A stretch of 64,000 nt of DNA from contig NC_092350.1 of assembly GCF_963676685.1 (NCBI RefSeq), positions 39,403,373-39,467,372 of the forward strand. The letters are read 5' to 3'. Below are positions 11,201 to 21,940 of the stretch, piece after piece. The translations under genes and the position numbers were made by a program. Under the pieces are notes generated by a model. It searched no databases and was not told the DNA's origin. It saw only the letters and a program-made list of their open reading frames with translations. How positions within the stretch are numbered: position 1 is the stretch's first letter; each line of letters begins with the position of its first letter. Origin of the DNA: Mytilus edulis. Taxonomy: Eukaryota; Mollusca; Bivalvia; Mytilida; Mytilidae.

Positions 11201-14200
11201 ATAGCACCAAAGCAAATATGAAAAACAAAATTTAGAAAATTGAATACTCAATATGTGACATAATATTGTCCTACGGAAGCCGGTTAGTGTCAGGGTAGAG
11301 TTTTATTTTTAAGTCGTTATAACGACTTAGCTAACTCGTTATAACGACTTAGCTAAGTTGTTATAACGACTAAGCATATTTAGCTTGTTATAACAACTTA
11401 GCTAACTTGTTTTAACGACTTAGCTTACTTGTTTAAACAACTTATCTAACTCGTTTAAACAACTTAGCTAAACGAGTTAGCTAATTAGTTAAAAAAAGGT
11501 TAGCTAAGTTGTTTTAACGAGATAGATATGCTAAGTCGTTATAACGAGTTAGCTAAGCAGTTATAACGACTTAAAAATAAAACTCTACCCTGACACTAAC
11601 CGGCTTCCGTATTGTCCTATGTATATCAAAAGGAGAGTATTTAATAGATTAAATGTAAATGCACATGTGTTAAAAAAAAAAAATTGCCTGGTCATTTATT
11701 CTCCTTTTCCGAAAATGTACATATGTTATATCGTCATTGCAATTTCAGATTTATATGTCTATCGTGACGAAATAATACCTTTGATTGACAAGATCATAGG
11801 TAACAGAGAAAGCATGATCACTATCAAAATTGACAGAAATAAAATATTTGAAGAAGCAACTGGTCGATTTGTTGGGAAAGTAAAACAGCTTGCTAAAATT
11901 AGCAGTCCAGTCCATGAAAAACCTGTTATTACATTCAATGATACCGACATATTAGACGTTGACGGAAGTGGATTCAGAAGAGAGTACTATTCGGTATACT
12001 TTCGGAAGTGTATCGCTAATCTCTTCGAAGGACAAGGAAGACAAATGTTACCAAAGAAAGACTGTACCAAGAAGGATGAGTTGAAAGCTCTTGGGATAGC
12101 CATTGTTGAATGTGTTTTGAATGGTGATTGTGGATTTCCTTACCTACACAGAGGCATTTATAAAGCTATCATTGGGTGTGATTCTGATGAAATAGATCAG
12201 CATTGCAATTTAAACGATATTCCAGACGGCGAGGTTCGAATGGTTGTTCAGCAAGTAAGTTTTAAAGTCTTCTCTCAGCCTTATTTCGTGATGGTCATTA
12301 GACATGTCTTTTCTATCTTGAAATTTAACATTGTTGATATAAACACCTTAATGGATTTATTGAGGATTTGCATTTGCAATAGATATCAATCTAAGGTACA
12401 TCAGGTGGAATATACTCCATGAATTGACTTTGGTATGTATGAAGCCACTTCAAGTGTGTGTTGTATTTGAGCAGTTTCTATTTTAACAATGTTACACGAA
12501 TAAAATGTTTTTAAAAATCTATAAGCAAGAATAATTATTGTATAGCTACCTCAGATTTTCTTCCCGACACAACAATTGCTGTTTTTATTTCCATTTTTAG
12601 AGTCAGGTTATATAACACATAGAAGTACCTATTTTGTTGATAAAAGCAAAAAGCAATTCGTTTTTAGAATAACATTCAAAGTTGTCGTTTAACAGATTGT
12701 AGTTGTTAATATAATTTTGCAAATATCAGAAGCGTATTCATAGTGTTAAAATAGGAATTCAAGGTCGTTACACACAACTTAAAATAATATGTGACAGGTA
12801 TGCGCGAGGCCAATGAAATTTTATTCAAATAAATGAAGTTTTTTACCAAGAATTAAAAGAGCAAACGTAACATTGGTCAGCTTTGTACGAGGGAGTCACA
12901 ACCGTGGTTTTAGTTTAATCACTTTAATTTTATGAACTAAGTCGTTTTCCTTTGTTTAGCTTTTTAACTTAAACTTTTAAAATCACATTATGTAATGCGT
13001 GCAACCCATTTATACCCATACCTGCCAACTTTTCAAAATGCCCATTGGGGTTTTGCGTGCAATATGGCTGACATAGTTCTAAAAAAAACCTTGAAGGAGG
13101 CCTGCAAGTACACTTTATTGTTGTTTTTTGACTTGTTCATACTTTTATAAGCCTAATGCCATGGTAAAATTAATTGTTTTGTATAAATTGTAGACACAAT
13201 TGCTCTTTCAAAATTTCAAGTTGGGAGCTTCCATGGGGGGAATCCCCCGCAAATAGTGACAGTTGGCAGGTATGTATACCAGGCATTTGTAACATTTACT
13301 AACATGTAACTTTTATTTTCTTCACAGTTAAACGATGCAAACACTGACGAAGAAATAACCGAAATCCTTGCGAGCGATATAGCATCCTTCATTAATTATG
13401 TTGGGTGGCCAGTTGGAAAAGCAGTAACGGTGAGAATGTTGGTTGATTATTCTCAATGTAAAAAGATGATTTGCTCTTATTAAAATAAAATAAAAAACAT
13501 CCATGGGATTATATTCAAACACATTTAAAACAAAATGAGGCAAAAGATACCTCTGTGACAACCAAATACCATGCCTTTAAAAAAAAAACGAAAAAGTTTG
13601 GCAAATAGAAATATTTCATGTATTATTTTGTCGTCTATAGTTAAGATCCTAAAATATAATGATACATTTACTTCTTATAAGGCATAGCAATCAGTAATAG
13701 CGATAGTTTTTGTCGTTCTTTTTTCTTCATATCTTTAATTTTCGGTGTACCTAGAACCGATTTAATGAACGAAAGATGTTTCCTTAAGTTTTTGTTGTTG
13801 TTTAAGTTGTGCTGTTTGGTCAATGGTAGGGGTGCTCACAAACATACATTATCTACCAAAGTCATCAAGAATTAAAACATGATTATATATATTTTTCTTC
13901 TCATTTCTGATAAATGAACCTTTATATGTAAATATTGCTCAGTGTAATCAAATCATTTTATATTTTAGATGACAAACCGACATGTGTTGCTGCAGTACAT
14001 ACTCCGTTGGTTTATTATAGACCACAGACAAAACGAAATAGACCAGTTACGTCATGGTCTCAGCTACATGGGCTTCCTTGATGCCATAAAGTCAAACGAC
14101 TGGTTTGAACCATAGTTCGTTTACTCAGAACAGTACAGCATCACAGCAAGATACATGAAAGACAAGCTAAACCCAGTCTTGGAAAAACTGGAAGCCAAAA

Positions 14201-14966
14201 CTGAAAAGGAAATAAACTGTGTAAAGTTTGCTAAATATTGCATTGATTCCCTAGATGGTACGAATAATAAGTTTATATGAATATGAACATTATGGATTTT
14301 AAGATATGATACTCAGTCAAACATGTGTTACGGTCATCTGTAAACAGTTTTCAATTAATATTTTATAGTGTGTCTTTCTATGTTGCAATGTTTCACTATT
14401 ACTTCAGGTAATGGTGAAGGTTTGGGCCTGTTAAAACTTTTAAACCAGCTACATTTGTGTGTACCTGTGTTTGATTGACACTGGATGTTAGGCAAACAGC
14501 AATAAGTCTATTCACGAAATAAAATACACTGAAAAAAAAATAACTCATGTGTAAATCGTCACGAGTAATGTGCATTTTGGCTTTCGATGAAAGTGTAATT
14601 TAACATTGCAATGGAATTTAGTATCATTTATTTAAATTGGTTACCTACACAAAATGTTTGAAACAATTTTTTCACTTTTTGAGAAATTAGTGAAAGGTAG
14701 CTGAATTGATATTTGTGATATTCAATACAGTTTTACATTTTTTTTCTGTTTCAGATACGCAAGCCAGATTATTATTTGCCTTTATAACAAACCTTAATGA
14801 TCCACCATTAGAGGAAGAATCTATGGAAGTCATCTTTAATACACACAACCCTGATAGACTTCTACCAGAGAGCTATACGTGTTTGAATAGACTTCTTCTT
14901 CCACTGGGAAATAAAGATATTAACCACTTCAGAGAATCTTTTTTCAAGGCAATAATGGAACAATGA
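8266..14966 (+). CDS. Gene A: stand-alone HECT-domain E3 ubiquitin ligase-like protein, interrupted by a TAG
   Basis: Exons rebuilt from homology to genes B and C and from GT/AG sites: 8266-8343, 10686-10734, 11749-12254, 13328-13429, 13969-14257, 14755-14966 (1236 nt, 411 residues if the stop is ignored). Exon 1 starts MGNKESS, a good N-myristoylation consensus. The N-lobe has ITF (103-105), VDGSGFRREYY (113-123), NLFEG (133-137) and GDCGFPYL; the C-lobe ends LPESYTCLNRLLLPLGNK with the presumed catalytic Cys384 (14880-14882). HECT ligases accept ubiquitin on this cysteine and pass it to a substrate. The domain most resembles the divergent G2E3-like HECTs. An in-frame TAG at 14113-14115 (codon 294) lies where gene C has Leu; all splice sites and exon lengths are otherwise intact. 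It may be a young pseudogene, a polymorphism or a base error. A possible 5' UTR splice acceptor lies at 8250. Substrate unknown. Confidence 0.8.
9335..10500. repeat. Three interspersed repeats in intron 1 of gene A
   Basis: Bases ~9335-9665 (family R3) share blocks with 17060-17330, and in reverse with 30400-30720 and 50440-50820. Bases ~9905-10065 (family R2) carry the CAGACGCGCGTTTCGTCTAC core, also at 42330-42520 and 49950-50190 and, degraded, at 48215-48440. Bases ~10350-10500 are family R4. None has a coding frame. The rest of the intron (8344-10685) is AT-rich and shows no gene. Confidence 0.65.
11274..11609. mobile_element. MITE-like foldback element with 10-bp target duplication
   Basis: A 336-bp element begins CGGAAGCCGGTTAGTGTCAG and ends with the reverse complement; the terminal inverted repeats span ~58 bp and are almost perfect. 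It is flanked by the direct repeat TATTGTCCTA (11264-11273 and 11610-11619). The interior is built from variants of the perfect 18-bp palindrome AAGTCGTTATAACGACTT joined by TAGCTAA-type spacers. The 10-bp target duplication is compatible with Mutator-like or IS4EU-like mobilisation (inference). It sits 139 bp before exon 3 of gene A. Confidence 0.9.
13017..13274. mobile_element. Short MITE with 13-bp inverted termini
   Basis: A 258-bp element with perfect termini CATACCTGCCAAC ... GTTGGCAGGTATG, flanked by the direct repeat TATACC (13011-13016 and 13275-13280). It lies 53 bp before exon 4 of gene A and has no coding capacity. The transposase family is unknown to me. Confidence 0.85.
14113..14115 (+). 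other. In-frame TAG in gene A exon 5
   Basis: The reading frame runs ...TGG TTT GAA CCA TAG TTC GTT TAC..., matching TWFEPLFVYSEQ in gene C. One base change from TTG to TAG explains it. The product would stop after 293 residues and lack the C-lobe with its cysteine. The downstream frame, donor site and last exon remain intact. Confidence 0.85.
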
Positions 14967-15013
14967 TACAGATTTTTGACATGCCAAATTGTATTTTGTT
15001 TGAATTGCTTTTT

Positions 15014-16855
15014 AGCTCACCTGGCCCGAAGGGCCAAGTGAGCTTTTCCCATCACTTGGCGTCCGTCGTCCGTCGTCGTCGTCCGTCGTCCGTCGTCGTC
15101 GTCCGTCGTCCGTCGTCGTCGTCCGTCGTCCGTCGTCCGTCGTCGTTAACTTTTACAAAAATCTTCTCCTCTGAAACTACTGGGCCAAATTAAACCAAAC
15201 TTGGCTACAATCATCATTGGGGTATCTAGTTTAAAAAATGTGTGGCGTGACCCGGCCAACCAACCAAGATGGCCGCCATAGCTAAAAATAGAACATAGGG
15301 GTAAAATGCAATTTTTGGCTTATAACTCAAAAACCAAAGCATTTAGAGCAAATCTGACCTGGGATAAAATTGTTTATCAGGTGAAGATCTATCTGCCCTC
15401 AAATTTTCAGATGAATCCGACAACCCCTTATTGGGTTGCTGCCCCTGAACTGGTAATTTTAGGGAATTTTTTGCTGTTTTTGGTTATTATCTTGAATATT
15501 ATTATAGATAGAGATAAACTGTTTACACCAATAATGTTCAGCAAAGTAAGATTTACAAATAAGTCAACATGACCAAAATGGTCAGTTGACCCCTTTAGGA
15601 GTTATTGACCTTTATAGACAATTTTTAACCATTTTTCGTAAATTTTAGTAATCTTTTACAAAAATCTTCTCCTCTGAAACTACTGGGCCAAATTAATCCA
15701 AACTTGACCACAATCATCTTTGGGATATCTAGTTTAAAAAATGTGTGGCGTGACCCGGCCAACCAACCAAGATGGCCGCCATGGCTAGAAATAGAACATA
15801 GGTGTAAATTGCAGTTTTTGGCTTATAACTCAAAAACCAAAGCATTTAGAGCAAATATGACTGCAGTTAAAGTGTATATCAGGTCAAGATCTATCTGTCC
15901 TGAAATTTTCAGATGAATCGGACAACCTGTTGTTGGGTTGCTGCCCCTGAATTGGTAATTTTAAGGAAATTTTGCTGTTTTTGGTTATTATCTTGAATAT
16001 TATTATAGATAGAGATAAACTGTAAACAGCAATAATGTTCAGCAAAGTAAGATTTACAAATAAGTCAGCATGACCAAAATGGTCAGTTGACCCCTGAAGG
16101 AGTTATTGCCCTTTATAGTCAATTTTTAACCATTTTTCGTATCTTAGTAATCTTTTACAAAAATCTTTTTCTCTGAAACTACTGGGCCAAATTAAACTAA
16201 ACTTGGCCACAATCATTATTGGGGTAACTTGTTTAAAAAATGTGTGGCGTGACCTGGCCAATCAACCAAAATGGCTGCCACGGCTAATAATAGAACATAG
16301 GGGTAAAATGCAGTTTTTGGCTAATAACTCAAAAACCGAAGCACAAAGAGAAAATCTGACAGGGTTTAATTGTTTATCAGGTCAAGATCTATCTGCCCTG
16401 ATGTTTTCACATGGATCGGACAACCCGTTGTTAGGTTACTGTCCTGAATTGGTAATTTTAAGGAAATATTGCCGTTTTTTGTTATTATCTTGAATATTAT
16501 TATAGATAGAGATAAACTGTATACAGCAATAACGTTCAGCAAAATAAGATCTACAAATAAGTTTACATGACCAAAATAGTCAATTGACCCCTTAAGGAGT
16601 TATTGCCCTTTATAGTTAATTTTTAACATTTTTCATAAATTTTTGTAAATTTTTAGAAAATATTTTCCACTGTAATTACTGGGCCAAGTTCATTATAGAT
16701 AGAGATAAGTGTAGCAACAAGAATGTTCAGTAAAATAAAATCTACAAACACATCACTATCACCAAAACACAATTATGTCATGAATTTATATGGTCCATTG
16801 TTTAATATGCACAAGACCAAGGTGAGCGACACAGGCTCTTTAGAGCCTCTAGTTT
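15014..16855 (+). mobile_element. AGCTCACCTGGCCCGAAGGG element in the 3' region of gene A
   Basis: It opens with AGCTCACCTGGCCCGAAGGG, which folds into a GGCCC/GGGCC hairpin, followed by a GTCGTCC-rich stretch. Then come three ~490-bp tandem units plus a fourth partial one, recognisable by TGAAACTACTGGGCCAA near 15171, 15675 and 16176 and a degraded copy near 16670. It ends with the hairpin AGGCTCTTTAGAGCCT followed by CTAG-T. I recall elements with this opening from many molluscs. The hairpin plus CTAG-T end resembles a Helitron 3' terminus, but no A-TC start or RepHel gene is seen. It lies between the stop codon of gene A and AATAAA sites at 16880-16895. Confidence 0.7.
15055..15147 (+). 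repeat. GTCGTCC-type simple repeat
   Basis: An impure array of GTCGTCC / GTCCGTC words inside the AGCTCACC element. It is open in one plus frame and would give an Arg/Ser/Val-rich peptide; this is composition, not a gene. Confidence 0.85.
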
Positions 16856-16879
16856 TTTCTAATTGTTTTTGCATGCAAT

Positions 16880-16895
16880 AATAAAGAACAAATAA
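16880..16895 (+). terminator. Possible polyadenylation signals of gene A
   Basis: Two AATAAA hexamers (16880-16885, 16890-16895) follow the repeat element. They are the first AATAAA signals I see that resume gene-flanking sequence after the stop at 14966. If used, the 3' UTR would include the whole element. Weak evidence by itself. Confidence 0.3.
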
Positions 16896-16899
16896 ATGT

Positions 16900-19800
16900 G
16901 AATTTCTTCTAAAATAAGGAATGTTTTACTACTCACACATAAGAAATAATGGGAAACTTATCAGTTTAATAGTTGTCAAAAATTAAACGTACTGATCTAG
17001 AGCGCAAAACTCGGAGATACCCTAAAAAACTACACTCGTTTACCACACGAAGAAAACCATTTGGAAGCAAAAACGTTAATGACGCACAACTTAACATACT
17101 TTCTTAAAATGTCCTGTACCATGTCAGGAATATGGCAGTTGTTATCAAATAGTTCGTTTCTATGTATATATTGGCTTTTGCTTTTGTTGCACTTCTATGC
17201 TCCTGTGGTTCCTTTGTTTTCCTGTTATAGTCAATGTGTTTCCCTACGTTTTAGTTTGTAAACTGGATTTGTTTTCTCCCAAACGATTTATGTCTTTTGA
17301 TCACCGTAATACTATTGTTGCCTTTTTACCATTCGCAATATTAGAATCAATTGCAACGGCTCTGTTTTGAGACACCATACAATAATAAACTCTACGCGGA
17401 TCAAATACCATTCAAGATAACAAACCACGTCCCTATAAAAAGGATGATAACAAATTAAAACATAGAAGCAAATACAATACATGACTTTTCTTAACAAATC
17501 CACCTATGGGTGTGTTCCAAAAGGAATAGGGATCGGCCAATTTATAGTAATTCATTATTTCGCCTATCTGTCTTAATAAATGTCCAGCTGTTCACTCGAA
17601 TATTGTTGAAGTTATTGATTAATTTCATGGAATAAAACATTTCGATCAACTTTACGATTACTCCATTTCTCATCAAATGATTTTCATCATCATCATTTTT
17701 TTTAGAATTTATTAAGATGTTGTTTTTTTTCTGAATGCTCTCCCCTTTGAAGTTTTAATTAAATATGCTTTATTGAACAAGCTCAGTTTTTTTTCATTGG
17801 ACTCTTTCTTAAAAGCAATCTGAGGAAACGTTTTTGACCATACATAACCTTGGCGACTTCATTTTTGGGGGATGAGGGGGGACCAGTCAGTGTGTAGTCC
17901 TGCTCCGTGCTTTCAAATATTATCTGCAATGTTCTGTAGACTTCATTAGCGGATAAGAAAACGATTTCTTCTACGCCAAGACTTACATTCTGAAATAGAG
18001 ACTTGACTTAATGCAATTCATTCTGGGCTCATTAAACTTTGCATGTAGGGTTGTCGCACCAGGTAGAGCCTTTTGCTTATGAATGATTGATTGGCGCACC
18101 GTTTAGTTTGAATAAAACACATTACAGAATTAGAATAAAATCAAAAATTAAACCTTATCCTAGGATATGGATATCCTTTAGAAAATGTAAATGGCCATAC
18201 TTCAACGCCATATTGACTTCGGACTTAACATGAAGCACTTAACAGTACCTAAGGGTCTTCGTAGGGTTATGGTATATTTCTCAAGGGTAGATGGTTTATG
18301 ACCCAATAAAATCAACGGTACCAATTTTGTTGCACCAGATGCTGTCTTTTATCAAATTTTACCTTATTTTTTTTCTAAAAATATATCCGAACATTGTATC
18401 TATCATCTTCTGAAAGTATAAATTGTGCAAAGGAAAGGTTATGGTTCATATTGTTAACGAACATGCTGTGCACATTCTATACATAAAGACTTCAAATTTT
18501 CATTGGATGTGATCATTTTGGTTTGACGATTAGTTCTAGAAACATATTGAATTAAAGCAGTTAACATCCCAAGAAAAAATTATAGCATAGCGTTATACAA
18601 AGTATGTGTCATTTCCGCAGTACAAGCATTATTCGTTTTTTGTTTGCGAATTAAAACCGTATACAGGGACTGCTTGTTTTGCAGAGATTTGTGTAAACAT
18701 GTGGGGTTCTTTGTTCGGTCCGTTCTTGCAAGTTCGGGGAACTAGCAAAACATTTTATTTGCTGACTATCAATTAACTACTCGTACATTGCTTTTTTATA
18801 TATACGTGTGACACTATTTGTAATAAATATTCTGTATCATTATAAGTTGTAACGTTAGTGATCTGTTTATGAATAGACCTCACATTTTTTCTTCAACCCT
18901 GCTACATTTTTACGTCTGTCATTAGTCCGGCAACTCTAGCATTATAGTTTGTTTGTCTTGTGTGTAGTTTTAAAATTTTGCTTCACTTTTATGTTTGGTC
19001 TGGCATCTATATTAATGTTCTAGTATACATATTATTGTCTAGCGGCCAGGTGTAGACTGCCTACGGTAGCAATTGGTGGCCTATGAATGTGTTTTTCTCT
19101 TTGGTCGGTAATTGTCTCTTTGACAAATTACCGTCTTTCTTACATATATAATATGCAAAGAGATTCTCAGGATAATAAAATTATATTTTTACTAGTTATC
19201 GTTTCGTATGACATCAATTAAAATCGAAAAACTAAATTAAAGTTATATTTAAGACGTTCCATTTAAATAATTTAAATAAATACGTTTGCACTTTGTATAT
19301 GATTAGTTTGTATTATATGTGCATACGAATGGATAAAAAATATACTACAAAAATCACTCTAAGGAGGTATGCATTGTGTACTTTAAATACTTTGAGCAAT
19401 ATATATATACATTTCAGCATAGTTCAATGACATTAATTTGAATATATTTGTTATTAAAAAACGTAAAATAAATTGCTTTATTAAATTCTCTGTTGCGTAG
19501 TAAGATACGAACAAAAAAATCAATGTAAATACATGTACATCTTAAATCTGATTTAACAAAGTACTGTCATTGTAAATTATACAAGTAAAGAATTACGAGG
19601 TCGTACAAGGTAAGTTAGTTTCGGTTTACCAAGTTCGAAACATATCAGGAGTAATTTTCAGACACAAGAGAAAATGATATTATGATATTTTTGAAACAAT
19701 CATTCCGCAACTATGCCTTCTTATGCATCATTTACTTTTGTACTTGCATGTATGTTTTCAAAAATGACGTTTTTACTAAAAACAGCAAGTCACGTTTAGG

Positions 19801-21940
19801 GGTTATTCATTTCTACATTAATTTCTTTCCGAAGGATAGTCACGCTGAATTCCCCCTCCCAAAAAGTAAGAGTTTTGGGGTAAAAACTGGTAGGTATATG
19901 ATTTTTTTTAAGGTGGGACCATTCAAATATAATTAATACTCTCTCAATTTTGAGATGGAAAGTTTAGGTTTTTTTTGTCAACATGCGACAAACATCTACA
20001 CCTACTTACAATGTACACATACACGAACAAAGCATTGGTTATAAAAAAAATAAAAGACTGTTACTACAGTACACGCATGCCTGCTACGTTTGCTAATCCG
20101 ACATCAATTTGAAAGGCATGACGTGCCTGCAAATTTCTGTTTTCAGAGAAAAGGAAATCATCATCATTCCAACGTAAAAAGAAAGATTTCTTTCTGTATC
20201 ATTTTTTTTGTTTTAATTTACTGCAATGAATGTATTGCCATATAAATGATGTGTAACTTGAGAAAAAAGAAATACTTTTTACAAAATCATTATGTTTTGA
20301 TAAGTGAGTGCATTCAAAATTATTCTGCAAAGAAAATGAATATTAAATTTATTGAAATTCATAACAAATTTTATCCTAAATTCAACCATGTCTAAACGTA
20401 TTTAAATTTAAATAGTAAACAAGTCATATACACAACAGTGTATTGAAAATGTTAAAGGTATATAGGTTTAACGGTTTAAAGTAACTGTAAACATAGGCAT
20501 AATATGACATATGTCAAAAGATTGTGTTTCACTCGAACTATTTCAAAACAAAGCTCCAATTAGTCGGAGATTATAGATAAAAACATACGTCAATTGAGGA
20601 AGTTAAAGTATTCGGTGGAAATTTTGTGGTATAGCTGGAAATATAAATTATATTTATTTCCTAATAATATATGTTGAAAGATCTAAGGTTCAAAGGTAAC
20701 GGAATACTTTTAAAAAGCTAAACAAGGTAAGTATTTATAGTTATAAACCAATGTCTTTCAAAATGTTAAATGTTTATTTGCAATTACCCTCACTGTGCAT
20801 TTGAATTGTATTTGTAGCGCAAGTAGTTGATTAAGACAAAACTTTATACCATTCAAGTCCCTGCACTGTATAATAAGTTGTTCTGAAAATGGACTAAAGG
20901 GGCAACCACTACTAGTTTTACATACAAAAAAAAACGTGAAGAGGAGATTTCGAAAGCTGGTCACGAAGTTCCTTACTTTGGATAATAAATAATAATTCCA
21001 GATAACAACTACATTAAAATAAAAGTAAGTTAGTACCAAAAGGTTATAATCTTTTCCCTATGGTAAAAAGACTTCTTACAAAGGCCGGGTTATCATGCAA
21101 AACAAATTGGACAATATAGACTCACCCTAATATGTATTCAATACCATGTTGAAGTTTAAGAAATGCTCAGGAGCCAGTCGAATATTCTCGATAAAAAAAA
21201 CATATCACGACGATAGACTAGTGTAATTGATGTAATGCACGCTTCATATTTATTTATATGCGATCCTTTATTGGCTTTGATTGATAATTGATTGTTTGTT
21301 GTTGAACGTCCAGTGGCAAATATGCCATGTATGTTCAAGAACATTATTTGATATGAAGCTTTCTAGTTATGTTGCAGGTGTTTATTATTGTTTGATTCAA
21401 ATTTTGAAATGTATTTATAAATTTCCAGTCAATAGAGTTGTGTGCTTGTGCTAAAAAACACGTAGCAATTTCTGTAGGCAAATTTGTTCTTAAACAGCTT
21501 TCTCTGCATCCTCTTTTGATTTTATTCATTTTCTCAAATGTGTTCTATATCAAAACGTTTGGTATTGAGCGTACCTGACGAATGTCATTCAAGGAACAGG
21601 TGCTATGCCCATTGACATCATAGAAAATATTGTTTGGGTATTTTTGTGTGTGTGTACACGTATATTAAAAAATAATGGTTTTTTTTTATTACATGCGTTT
21701 TACATTAATACACTTCACCATATTTTAAATGTCAAAATATACAATGATATTAAATTGGCTTTCCAGATGATTTATATCACCTGAGAAGATATGTATTATG
21801 CAATTTCATCAGATTAAGATATTATCCCCCACTGATTGTTTGATATATATGTAATTCAAAAATATCATAACATTTCAGGCATGTGAAAGTTACGAGATTA
21901 CTTTTATCTATACACGTACATGTAGTAGACAATAACTGAA
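16900..21940. other. Intergenic between genes A and B
   Basis: No supported gene. It contains an R3 repeat copy at ~17060-17330, a degraded R1-type 3' tail at ~18850-19140 ending near a GTCTCTTTGACAAATTACC block, and at ~21290-21350 a short repeat shared in reverse with 41055-41110 (TGAACATGCATGAAATATT-like). The remainder is AT-rich with short ORFs lacking any recognisable protein. Confidence 0.5.

Noticed and set aside
15055-15193. Arg/Ser/Val-rich ORF
   Set aside because: Translation of the GTCGTCC simple repeat within a mobile element.
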